Below are positions 46,303 through 54,972 of a stretch of 64,000 bases of DNA, in pieces; within the stretch, counting starts at the first letter, position 1, and the number at the start of each line of letters is the position of its first letter. The position numbers and the translations under genes are program-made. The notes under the pieces were generated by a model that did not search any database, had not been told where the DNA came from, and was given only the letters and a program-made list of their open reading frames with translations. This DNA is from an uncultured delta proteobacterium. Lineage in GTDB: Bacteria > Desulfobacterota > Desulfovibrionia > Desulfovibrionales > Desulfovibrionaceae. The stretch covers positions 1 through 64,000 of the forward strand of contig CAIMRY010000007.1 of NCBI GenBank assembly GCA_903843965.1, in the 5' to 3' direction.

Positions 46303-47469
46303 TTACTTCTTGTAAAGCTGGCCGTTTTCGGGGTTCCAGAAGTTCTCGAACTTGCCGTCCTTGACCACCTGGATCACGTAGTTGGAGCCGGAATCGCCGT
46401 TCTCCTTGTACTTGATCTGCTTGGAGGCGCCGGCGAAGTCGAGCTTCATCAGCTCGGCCTTGACCTTGTCCGGGTCGGTGGAGCCAGCGGCCTTGACAGC
46501 CTTCAGGTAGGCCACGGCGGAGTCGTAGGCATAGGCGGAGTAGGCGCCGGGATCGCCGAACTTCTTGTAGGCCTCGGCAAACTTCTTGTAGGCCGGGGTC
46601 TCCTTGTCGGTGTAGCCGAAGGTCAAGTACACGCCCTCGGCGTCCTTCTTGGCCAGCTCCATCAGCTGCGGGTGGTACACGGCGTCCTGGGCCAGGATCT
46701 TGGACTTGATGCCCATGCGCGCCACCTGGATGAGCATGGGCGCGGCGGCGGCGGAGTTCTGCAGGCTGACTTAGAAGACGTCGGCCTTGGCGGCCTTGAC
46801 CTTGGTCAGCACGGCGGAGAAGTCCTTGTCGCCCTGGTTCACGTGCTCGTGGCCCAGCACCTTGAGGCCGGCGCCAGCGCACAGCTTCTCGACGTTGTCG
46901 GCCAGGCCCTGGGAATAGGTGGTCTTGTCGTCCACGATGTAGATCGTCTTGGCCTTCAGGTAGTCCTGCATGAACTTCACGGCGGCCTTGCTCTGGTCGT
47001 CGTCACGCCCGCAGGTGCGGTACATGTACTTGTGCCCGCTCTCGGTGACCTTCTCGTTGGTGGAGGCCGGGGTGATCATGAATATCTTGGCGGCCATCAG
47101 CGGCTCTGCGGCGGGGATGGTGGCGCTGGAGCAGTACGCGCCGATGACGGCGGTGACCTTCTCGTTGATCAGCTTGTTGGCGGCGGCCACGGCCTGGCGC
47201 GGGTCGCAGGCGTCGTCCTCCGGCTGCAGGGTCACGGGGCCCAGCGCGCCCATCTCGGGGTTCATGACTTCGACGGCGGCGAGCACGCCGTTCTTGATGT
47301 CGTTGCCGTCAGCGGCGTACTGGCCGGTCAGGGGGCTCAGGCTGCCGATCTTGACGCCCGTGGCCTTGGGAGCCTCGGCCTTCTTCTCTTCTTTCTTCTC
47401 GCCGCCGCAGCCAACGGCCACGAACGAAACGAGAAGCAGCAAGGACAGGAAATACAACGCGCGTTTCAT
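46303..47469 (-). pseudogene. livJ: Branched-chain amino acid binding protein (LivJ-like) with in-frame stop
   Basis: One reading frame of 388 codons encodes a full-length type 1 periplasmic binding protein: lipoprotein signal with VAVGCGG (Cys21), LSPLTGQYA, GAYCSSATIPA, and a normal C-terminal lobe to LYKK. It is interrupted at 46771-46773 by TAA (in ADVF-stop-VSLQNS), where the family has Tyr. The frame is the same on both sides, so this is a single-base nonsense change (TAC or TAT to TAA), not a frameshift. The C-terminal 144 codons could start at ATG 46737 only without a signal. Recent inactivation, sequencing error or readthrough are all possible. The rest of the operon is intact. Confidence 0.85.
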
Positions 47470-47496
47470 CTCATCTTCCCCCTGTTTGGTTATATC

Positions 47497-48252
47497 TCAG
47501 TGGCCCAGATACGCCTCGATCACCCGGGCGTCGCGCTGAATCTCCTCAGGCTTGCCCTCGGCGATCATAACACCGTGGTCTAATACAACGATATTGCGAC
47601 AGATGCCCATGACGACCTTCATGTCGTGCTCGACCATGAGGATGCTGATGCCGCGCGAGCTGATGCGCCCGATGGTGTGCATCAGCTCCTGGCTCTCGGC
47701 CGGGTTCAGGCCCGCAGCGGGCTCGTCCAGCAGCAGGGTCTGGGGCTGGCTGGCCAGGGCCCGGGCGATCTCCAGCCTGCGTTGCAGGCCGTAGGCCAGG
47801 TTCGAGGCCACCTCCCCGGCGAAGTCGGAAAGACCCATGAACGCCAGGGCCTCCATGGCCTTCTCGCGGATGCGCTCCTCCTCCCGCTTTTGCGCCGGGG
47901 TGCGCAGCATGGCCGCCAGAACGCCCTCGCGGGTGCGGCTGTGCTGCGCCACCATGACATTTTCCAAAGCTGTCATATTCTGGAACAGCCGGATGTTCTG
48001 GAAGGTGCGGGCCACGCCGAGGGCCAGGATCTTGTGCGGCCGCAGGGCCGCAAGCGGCCTGCCGTCGTAGCTCACCTGCCCGGAGGAGGTCTGGTACACG
48101 CCGGTGATGACGTTGAACACTGTTGTCTTGCCAGCGCCGTTTGGACCGATGAGCCCCACGATGTCCCCTTCGCTGACGCGGAAGGAGACATCGGTGAGCG
48201 CCTGCAATCCGCCGAAGCGCACGCTGATGTCGGAAAGTTCCAAAATTGCCAT
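47497..48252 (-). CDS. livG: Branched-chain amino acid ABC transporter, ATP-binding protein LivG
   Basis: 251 aa ABC ATPase: Walker A GPNGAGKTT, the LivG-type insertion with VARTFQNIRLF, signature region AYGLQRRLEIARAL, Walker B LLLDEPAAGL and VEHDMKVVMG. It is the first gene of the operon livG-livJ-livH-livM-livF. No Shine-Dalgarno precedes the ATG at 48252, and a good -10 lies only 11 bases upstream, so the transcript may be almost leaderless. Confidence 0.93.
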   Translation of the reverse strand: MAILELSDISVRFGGLQALTDVSFRVSEGDIVGLIGPNGAGKTTVFNVITGVYQTSSGQVSYDGRPLAALRPHKILALGVARTFQNIRLFQNMTALENVMVAQHSRTREGVLAAMLRTPAQKREEERIREKAMEALAFMGLSDFAGEVASNLAYGLQRRLEIARALASQPQTLLLDEPAAGLNPAESQELMHTIGRISSRGISILMVEHDMKVVMGICRNIVVLDHGVMIAEGKPEEIQRDARVIEAYLGH

Positions 48253-48263
48253 AAGTGCCGCAG

Positions 48264-48293
48264 AGTATACAGACCCCCGGCGAATAAAATCAA
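48264..48293 (-). promoter_or_regulatory. Candidate sigma-70 promoter of the liv operon
   Basis: On the minus strand TTGATT (48293-48288) and TATACT (48269-48264) are spaced by 18 bases. The transcription start would fall about five bases before the livG ATG. Confidence 0.6.
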
Positions 48294-48489
48294 GCTCGAA
48301 GTTGGCGCAAAAGCGTGGCGCATGGGCCTACGCTTTGCTGGACGTGACTTATCAGATGCGAAACGCTTCCTGACAGAATATTGTTCGGCGCTGGTGGACC
48401 CCGCCCGGAGCACGGGCGCAGACGCACTTGCCCGGCGGCATTTTTCCGGCTAAAGGATTTTTTTAACACCACACCAGAAAAGAGACTCC

Positions 48490-50133
48490 ATGACCGACAG
48501 CCCCAGCAAATTCGACCGCAATGCCGATTCAAAGCCCAAGCCTTCGCCCCTGGAAGACCTCATCGACCTGGACGCCAAGCTTTTGTCCATGGTCGCCCGC
48601 CGCTGCCGCATGGTCCAGCGCGCGGCCAGGGGTCGCCAGGTGCTCGACCGCGATCTGGAGAAGCAGCTGCGCCTGGGCTTTGACCAGGCCGCCAAGAACC
48701 TGGACCTGGACCCGCGCCTGGCGCGCCAGCTCTTCCCCGTGCTCAACGCCTTCGGCCTGGAGCCGCAGGAGACGCGGCGCTCCGCCGACAAGCCCTTTGC
48801 CCTGATCCCGCGCTCCGAACCGGCGGACATCGACATCCTGGGCCCGCGCTCCCTTGCGCGCACGCGCATGCTGGCCGTGCTGGCCGCCGCCGTCGGCGCG
48901 CCCATGCGCCTGTCCGGCGTGGTCCTAAACGACCCCCTGATCGAACTGGTCAAGGCCCTGAACCAGGCCGGGGCGCACCTGTCCTGGACAGCCGACGAGC
49001 TCACCAGCTCCGAAACCCAGGCCAAGGCCGAAGACTCCCCCCTGCGCTTCGAGGACGTGCTCGTCTTCGCCGGGGAGGAGCCCTTCACCCTCTATGTGCT
49101 GCTGGCGCTGGCCCTGCGCGAGGCCGGGCGCTCCAAGTTCGCGGGCGGTCCGAACCTCAAGTTCCTGGACCTGCGCCACCTGGACGCGATCCTGCCGCTT
49201 TTGGGCGCGCGCCTGGCGCCCATGAACCCGCGCAGCCGCGGCCTGCCCGCCCGGCTGGAGTCCGGCGGACGCATGGCCTCGCGCCTGGAGCTTACGCCCG
49301 AGACGCCGCCGCAGTTCGCCCAGGCCCTGGCCCTGGCCGCCTGGAGCTACCCCGAGGGCCTGCGCCTGACCCTCTGCGCCGAGCCCATCGCCGCCGCAGG
49401 CCAGGCCCTGGCCCTGAACGAGGTCCTGGAGGTCCTGAACCTCTGCCAGGTGCCCGCCCGCCGCCAGGGCAACGAGTATCTCATCCCGCCCGCCCAGGCC
49501 AAGGTTCCGGCCGCCCCGGCCCTGCCGCTGGACCCGGCGCTTTCGGCCTACCTGCTGGCCCTGCCCGCGCTGGCTGGCGGCATGGCGCGCCTGTCGGGCT
49601 CGCTTGCGCTGCCGCAAGCCGTGCGCGAGGACTTCGCCGCCCTGGGCCTGCCGCTCAGCGTCGACGCCGGAATCGCGGAGTCGCGCAGCGGCAGCCTGAA
49701 CCCTGGCGTGGACCTGTGCATGGGCAGGCAGGCCGAATACCTGCCCCTGGCCCTGGCCCTGGCCGTGAAGGCTGGCGGCGCGCGCGTGCTGCTGCCCCTG
49801 GACCCCGCAGCCAGCGCGCGCGGCGTGGACCTGCTGGAGCGCCTGGGCGTGGAGCATGTGCTCCAGGACGGCGCGTTGCTGGTGCCGCCCTGCGTGCTCA
49901 AGGGTTGGGAGGGCGTTTGGACCAGCCCGGACCCGCACACCACCCTAGCCCTGGCCCTGTTCTCGTTCCTGCGACCCGGCATCGCCATCGACAACCCCGG
50001 CGGACTGGCCTTCCTCTGGCCCAGGTTCTGGTCCGTCTACAACGCCCTGCCGGTGGTGCGGGAACACGCCCCCGCGCCGAAGGAACCCGAGAAACATGTC
50101 GCCACGTCCAGAAAACAGCGTGTCCGAGTCTGA
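48490..50133 (+). CDS. Chorismate-mutase-like / EPSP-synthase-like fusion protein
   Basis: 547 aa. Residues about 18-80 (LIDLDAKLLSMVARRCRMVQRA) have the helical look of an AroQ chorismate mutase domain. The rest has the repeated alpha/beta pattern of the EPSP synthase (AroA) fold, for example PPQFAQALALAAWSYPEG in place of the usual SSQ-SALL block and LGLPLSVDAG. The hallmark phosphate- and shikimate-binding motifs (PGSKS, GNAGT-like) are not visible, so the AroA part may be inactive or have another substrate. A role in shikimate/aromatic metabolism is possible but unproven. The next gene overlaps its 3' end. Confidence 0.65.
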   Translation: MTDSPSKFDRNADSKPKPSPLEDLIDLDAKLLSMVARRCRMVQRAARGRQVLDRDLEKQLRLGFDQAAKNLDLDPRLARQLFPVLNAFGLEPQETRRSADKPFALIPRSEPADIDILGPRSLARTRMLAVLAAAVGAPMRLSGVVLNDPLIELVKALNQAGAHLSWTADELTSSETQAKAEDSPLRFEDVLVFAGEEPFTLYVLLALALREAGRSKFAGGPNLKFLDLRHLDAILPLLGARLAPMNPRSRGLPARLESGGRMASRLELTPETPPQFAQALALAAWSYPEGLRLTLCAEPIAAAGQALALNEVLEVLNLCQVPARRQGNEYLIPPAQAKVPAAPALPLDPALSAYLLALPALAGGMARLSGSLALPQAVREDFAALGLPLSVDAGIAESRSGSLNPGVDLCMGRQAEYLPLALALAVKAGGARVLLPLDPAASARGVDLLERLGVEHVLQDGALLVPPCVLKGWEGVWTSPDPHTTLALALFSFLRPGIAIDNPGGLAFLWPRFWSVYNALPVVREHAPAPKEPEKHVATSRKQRVRV

Positions 50134-50389
50134 GGCCATCGCCCTGTGCGAGGCCGAGATCGCCGAGTTCACCGCCCAGCGCGACGCCTGCGTGCGCCGG
50201 GTGCGTGAGCTCATGGCGGCTGAGGACCTGGCCCAGGGCGTTTTTCATTCCGGGGAGATCTTCCTGAACCAGCGCGACAAGCTGCGCCTGGAGGTGGAGA
50301 TCCAGTTCCGCACGAACAAGATCAACCGCATCCGCAAGGGCTTTGCGGAGACCGACGGCCCGCCCGCAACCGGCGGCTTTCTGTTCTAG
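50096..50389 (+). CDS. Small coiled-coil protein, unknown function
   Basis: 97 aa, Glu/Arg/Ala-rich and mostly helical, with one long charged heptad-like stretch (residues 12-80) and a Gly/Phe end. AAGGAA lies before ATG 50096, which overlaps the preceding gene by 38 bases in another frame; GTG 50120 is an alternative start with less overlap. It precedes aconitase by 46 bases. No family recognised. Confidence 0.65.
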   Translation: MSPRPENSVSESEAIALCEAEIAEFTAQRDACVRRVRELMAAEDLAQGVFHSGEIFLNQRDKLRLEVEIQFRTNKINRIRKGFAETDGPPATGGFLF

Positions 50390-50435
50390 GCCCGGCGGAT
50401 CAAAGAATACAAGGAAGCACAAGGAGCACCGTCAC

Positions 50436-52364
50436 ATGGCCAAGGCCCGCAACATCACCCAGAAGATCATCGCCCAGCACCTCGTGTCCGGCAAGATGAC
50501 CCCAGGCGCAGAGATCGGCCTGAAGATCGACCAGACCCTGACCCAGGACGCCACGGGCACCATGGCCTGCCTGCAGTTCGAGGCCATCGGCATCCCGCGC
50601 GTCAAGACCGAGCTCTCGGTCAGCTACGTGGACCACAACACCCTGCAGACCGGCTTCCGCAACCCCGACGACCACCGCTATCTGCGCACCATCGCCGCCA
50701 AATACGGCATGGTCTTCTCGCCTGCTGGCACCGGCATCTGCCACCAGCTGCACCTGGAGAATTTCGCCAAGCCGGGCAAGACCCTCATCGGGTCGGACTC
50801 CCACACCCCCACGGCGGGCGGCGTGGGCAGCCTGGCCATCGGCGCGGGCGGCCTGTCCGTCGCGCTCGCCATGGCCGGAATGCCCTACACCCTGCCCATG
50901 CCCAAGGTGGTGCGCGTGCTCTTGACCGGCAAGCTGACCGGCTGGGCCAGCCCCAAGGACGTGATCCTGCACCTGCTGGGCCTCTTGACCGTCAAGGGCG
51001 GCGTGGGGAAAGTCATGGAGTTCGCCGGGCCGGGCGTGGCCACCTTGACCGTGCCGGAGCGCGCCACCATCACCAACATGGGCGCGGAGCTGGGCGCCAC
51101 CACCAGCATCTTCCCCAGCGACGCGCAGACCAAGAAGTTTTTGTCGCGCATGGGCCGCCCCGAGGACTTCCTCGCCCTGGCGGCCGATCCCAAGGCCACC
51201 TATGACGACGAGGTGGTCATTGACCTCGGCTCCATCGAGCCCCTGGCCGCCGCCCCGCACATGCCCGACCGCATGGTGCGCATCAAGGACCTGGCGGGCC
51301 TGCGCGTGGACCAGGCGGCCATCGGCTCCTGCACCAATTCCTCGTACACCGACCTCAAGGCCACGGCCGAACTGCTCAAGGGCAGGCGCATCAATCCCGC
51401 GACCGACCTCTTGATCGCGCCGGGCTCCAAGCAGGTGCTGAAGCTGCTTATGGCCGAGGGCCTGCTCGACCCGCTGCTCGACGCCGGGGCGCGCATCCTG
51501 GAATGCGCCTGCGGCCCGTGCATCGGCATCGGCGGCTCGCCGGTGTCCAAAGGCGTGTGCGCGCGCACCTTCAACCGCAACTTCGAGGGCCGCAGCGGCA
51601 CCCAGGACGCCCAGGTGTACCTGGTCAGCCCGCTCACCGCCGCCCAGGCCGCGCTGAACGGCCAGTTCACCGACCCGGCCACCTGGGGCACGCCGCCCAA
51701 GAAGGCCGAGCTGCCGAAAAAGGCCCCGAGCATCCGCCAGCTCTTCGTCACCCCGCCGGAAAGCGGCGAAGAGGTCGAGGTGCTGCGCGGGCCGAACATC
51801 AAGGCCCTGGAGCGCTTCACAGAGCTGCCGCAGACCATCGCGGGGCAGATCGCGCTCAAGGTCGGCGACGACATCACCACCGACCACATCATGCCCGCAG
51901 GCGCGGCCATCATGGCCCTGCGCTCGAACATCCCAGCCATCGCCGAGCACGTGTTCACCAAGGTCGACCCGGAGTTCGTGGGCCGCATCAAGGCGCTGGG
52001 CGGCGGGTTCATCCTGGGCGGAGAGAACTACGGCCAGGGCTCCAGCCGCGAGCACGCGGCGCTGGCCCCGCGCCACCTGGGGGTCAAGGCCGTCATCGTC
52101 AAGAGCCTGGCCCGCATCCACCGCGCCAACCTGGTCAACTTCGGCATCCTGCCGCTGCTTCTGGTGAACAAGGACGACTACGACACCCTGGCCCAGGGCG
52201 CGGAACTTTCCATCATCGCCGAAGACATCCAGCCGGGCAAGCCTGTTGCGGTTTCCGTGGGCGGCGCGGCCAAGATCATGGCGACAAATGATTTGACGGA
52301 CCATGAGCTGAAGATTATCCAATCAGGCGGACTGCTGAACACCGTGCGCGCGCCCAAGGGCTAA
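50436..52364 (+). CDS. Aconitate hydratase (single-chain, ~640 aa type)
   Basis: 642 aa. Cluster-binding cysteines appear as SCTNSS near residue 298 and CACGPC near residue 357. GSDSHTPTAGG and the swivel domain NYGQGSSREHAALAPRHLG are clear. The chain joins LeuC-like and LeuD-like parts, shorter than classic AcnA (about 890 aa) and like the aconitases of anaerobic deltaproteobacteria. It interconverts citrate and isocitrate. A 3-isopropylmalate or homoaconitate activity is less likely given the fusion. ATG 50436 follows AAGGAG. Confidence 0.88.
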   Translation: MAKARNITQKIIAQHLVSGKMTPGAEIGLKIDQTLTQDATGTMACLQFEAIGIPRVKTELSVSYVDHNTLQTGFRNPDDHRYLRTIAAKYGMVFSPAGTGICHQLHLENFAKPGKTLIGSDSHTPTAGGVGSLAIGAGGLSVALAMAGMPYTLPMPKVVRVLLTGKLTGWASPKDVILHLLGLLTVKGGVGKVMEFAGPGVATLTVPERATITNMGAELGATTSIFPSDAQTKKFLSRMGRPEDFLALAADPKATYDDEVVIDLGSIEPLAAAPHMPDRMVRIKDLAGLRVDQAAIGSCTNSSYTDLKATAELLKGRRINPATDLLIAPGSKQVLKLLMAEGLLDPLLDAGARILECACGPCIGIGGSPVSKGVCARTFNRNFEGRSGTQDAQVYLVSPLTAAQAALNGQFTDPATWGTPPKKAELPKKAPSIRQLFVTPPESGEEVEVLRGPNIKALERFTELPQTIAGQIALKVGDDITTDHIMPAGAAIMALRSNIPAIAEHVFTKVDPEFVGRIKALGGGFILGGENYGQGSSREHAALAPRHLGVKAVIVKSLARIHRANLVNFGILPLLLVNKDDYDTLAQGAELSIIAEDIQPGKPVAVSVGGAAKIMATNDLTDHELKIIQSGGLLNTVRAPKG

Positions 52365-52397
52365 CAGCCCGGCATATCAAGAACAATCGGAGAGAGC

Positions 52398-54308
52398 ATG
52401 CTCGAAACGTTACGCAGGAACGCCGGAGGCTGGGGCATCAAGATCGCCTTTGGCATCATCATCGTGGTCTTTGTCTTCGCCTTTGGCATGGGCAGCTTCA
52501 CGGACAAGAAAGAGCCCGTGGTGGCCTATGTGGGCGGCGAGGCCATCAGCGCCCGCGAGTTCCAGAAGGCCTTTGAGGACGCCATCACGGCCATGCGCCG
52601 CCAGAATCCCGGAGTCTCCGCCGAGGAGCTGAACACGCCGCAGTTCAAGCAAGCCATCCTGGGCCAGTTGGTGAACACCAGGCTCCTGCTCTCTGCCGCC
52701 GCCAAGATGGGCATCACCGTGTCCCAGGCGGAGCTGCGCGCCATCATCAGCAGCATCCCGGCCTTCCACAACGCCCAGAACACCTTTGACCCGGCCATCT
52801 ACAGGAACGCCCTGGCCCAGAACCACTCCACTCCGCTGGGTTTCGAGGCCGAGCTGAAGAACAACCAGATCATCCAGAAGCTCCAGGGCTTCACCACCAT
52901 CTCCGCGCTCTTGTCCGAGCCGGAGGCCAAGGGCCTGTACCAGTGGGCGCGAGAGACCGTGCGCATGGACTACATCCTCTTCCCGGCCAAGGACTTCGAG
53001 GCGCAGGTGAAGCCCACGGACAAGCAGGTGGCCGACATGTACGAGGCGACCAAGGAAAAGTACAAGGAGCCCGCGCGCATCCGGCTGGAATACCTGCCCA
53101 TCACCGTGTCGGACCTGTCCGCCACCGTGAAGGTCAGCGACGAGGACGCCAAGAAGAACTACGACGCCAACCTCGACAGCTTCAAGCACCCGGCCCAGCT
53201 GCAGGCCCAGCACATCCTGCTCCTGGTGCCCCCCTCCGCGCCCAAGGAGGTAGCTGACAAGGCCCTGGCCCAGATCAAGGACATTCAGGCCCAGCTGAAG
53301 AAGGGCGCCAGCTTCGAGTCCCTGGCCAAGAAGCACTCCCAGGACCCCGTGAGCGCGAGCAAGGGCGGCGAGCTGCCCTGGTTCTCCCAGGGCGCCATGG
53401 TCAAGCCCTTTGAGGAGGCGGCCATGGCCCTCAAGACCGGACAGGTCAGCGAGCCCGTGCGCACCCAGTTCGGCTGGCACCTGATCAAGCTCGTGGGCAA
53501 CCGCCCGGCGGGCACCGTGCCCTTCGAGCAGGTCAAGGACGAGCTCAAGAAGCGCCTGGCCGAGGAGAAGGCCTCTGAGAAAAGCAACGAGATTCTGGAC
53601 CAGAGCATGGACCAGATCGCGGCCGGGGTGAAGCTGGCCAAGATCGCCCAGGGCCTGGGGATCACCGTGCGCAAGAGCGAGCTCATGGATCAGGATGAAG
53701 TCCAGAAGCTTTTCGGCCTCAAGAAGGAGGCCGTGGACACCCTGTTCGCCCTGGCCCCTGGCAGCGGCGCCAAGACCCCCCTGTCCATGGAGCCCGCGCG
53801 CGGCTATCTGCTGGCCGAAAAGATCGAGGGCACGCCGGAATCCATCCTGCCCCTGGACAAGGTCCGCGACAAGGTCGTGGCCGAGGTGAAGAGCCAGGAG
53901 GCGCGCAGGCTGGCCATGAACAAGGCCCTGAAGGTGCTGGCCGACCTGCAGAACCCGGAGACCCAGGCCCAGACCCTGGCTTCAGTCAAGGCCGAGCTCA
54001 AGACCACCCCGCCCCTGGACCGCCAGGCTGCGGTGGCCCAGACCGGCGGCAACCCGCAGATGCTCATGGCCATCTTCGCCGCAGGCGACAAGAACTGGCT
54101 GAGGCAGCCCTATGAGATTCCGGCCGGCGTGGCCCTGGCCCGCCTGGCCGAGCGCATTTCCGCGCCCGAGGACGCCTGGGAGAAGGAGAAGCGCATGTGG
54201 ATCAGCCAGGGCGCCCAGGCCTTCAGCCAGGAGCTGTTCAACGCGCTGCTGGCCAACCTGCGCGAGACCATGAAGGTCGAGATCGTGCGTCAGGATCTCC
54301 TGAACTAG
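52398..54308 (+). CDS. ppiD: PpiD-type membrane-anchored peptidyl-prolyl isomerase/foldase
   Basis: 636 aa. N-terminal anchor helix (about residues 15-33), a SurA-N-like chaperone domain with VAYVGGEAISAREFQKAF, a parvulin (rotamase) domain around residues 265-365 (AQHILL, FESLAKKHSQDP, GGELPWF, FGWHLIKL), then a long C-terminal chaperone region. It acts in the periplasm on newly exported proteins, probably near the Sec translocon. It follows aconitase by 33 bases and may be co-transcribed. Confidence 0.9.
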   Translation: MLETLRRNAGGWGIKIAFGIIIVVFVFAFGMGSFTDKKEPVVAYVGGEAISAREFQKAFEDAITAMRRQNPGVSAEELNTPQFKQAILGQLVNTRLLLSAAAKMGITVSQAELRAIISSIPAFHNAQNTFDPAIYRNALAQNHSTPLGFEAELKNNQIIQKLQGFTTISALLSEPEAKGLYQWARETVRMDYILFPAKDFEAQVKPTDKQVADMYEATKEKYKEPARIRLEYLPITVSDLSATVKVSDEDAKKNYDANLDSFKHPAQLQAQHILLLVPPSAPKEVADKALAQIKDIQAQLKKGASFESLAKKHSQDPVSASKGGELPWFSQGAMVKPFEEAAMALKTGQVSEPVRTQFGWHLIKLVGNRPAGTVPFEQVKDELKKRLAEEKASEKSNEILDQSMDQIAAGVKLAKIAQGLGITVRKSELMDQDEVQKLFGLKKEAVDTLFALAPGSGAKTPLSMEPARGYLLAEKIEGTPESILPLDKVRDKVVAEVKSQEARRLAMNKALKVLADLQNPETQAQTLASVKAELKTTPPLDRQAAVAQTGGNPQMLMAIFAAGDKNWLRQPYEIPAGVALARLAERISAPEDAWEKEKRMWISQGAQAFSQELFNALLANLRETMKVEIVRQDLLN

Positions 54309-54344
54309 TCCTGCTGAACGAACCCGCTCCACCAGACACGACGC

Positions 54345-54378
54345 AAGGGGGGAAGCCGCAAGGCCTCCCCCCTTTTTT
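54345..54378 (+). terminator. Terminator after ppiD
   Basis: AAGGGGGG (54345-54352) pairs with CCCCCC plus TT (54367-54374), and the T run continues to 54378. Confidence 0.85.
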
Positions 54379-54916
54379 GCGCTTCGCGGCCGCCAAGGCG
54401 TGAGCGTGTGCGCTGGGGCCGACGCGTAGAGCGCGTTCAGCCCTGGCCGACGGGACTGCGCTTCCGCGTCGACTGTGCCGACCGGCTTGCCGCCCACGCG
54501 AAAACAAGGGGAAAGGGAAGGTTCCCTCCTTGGCTGGTTGCGAGGATGGCGGCAAGAGCGCGCCAAAGGCCCTGGCCCCTGGCCTGATGTGCAGAGGCGA
54601 GTGGATGGAAACGGAGCCAGGGAGAGGCAGCTCGCAGCGAAAGGGTTGGAGGCTGAGGCAAAAGCTGTGGTCAAGGCAGGCCGGGCCTGCACGCCGTCCG
54701 GCCCCAGCCTCGGCAGGCAGCCCGCAGTCCGCAATGGCGCGGCAGACGAAAACCAGACAGCCACTCCGGGGCAGTTCGACGCCTGCGTTGCCCACGGCAG
54801 GCCACGGAGTCAGCGGGCCGAGGGTACAGCGGCCAGAAAATTCAGCGGCCCAAAATTTCAGCGGGGCGAGGATTCCATACGCCAACGCGTCAGCGGTCCG
54901 CCCAACCCACGCGGCT
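54379..54916. other. Intergenic stretch between two terminators, no gene seen
   Basis: About 540 bases lie between convergent terminators. No frame has a plausible start and protein. Near 54810-54870 a loose repeat of CAGCGGCC-type words with AAAATT spacers is visible, of unknown meaning. Confidence 0.5.
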
Positions 54917-54953
54917 AAAAAAAGGAGGGCAGCCCGCAGGCAGCCCCCTCCTT
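54917..54953 (-). terminator. Terminator after chemoreceptor gene
   Basis: On the minus strand AAGGAGGG (54953-54946) pairs with CCCTCCTT (54929-54922), followed by a run of Ts. It lies 20 bases past the chemoreceptor stop. Confidence 0.85.
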
Positions 54954-54972
54954 GTGTGGATGCAAATGGGCG

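Noticed and set aside
46303-46737. Separate 144-aa gene after the LivJ-like fragment
   Set aside because: Same frame as the upstream part and only the C-terminal lobe of a binding protein; better explained by one gene with a nonsense change.
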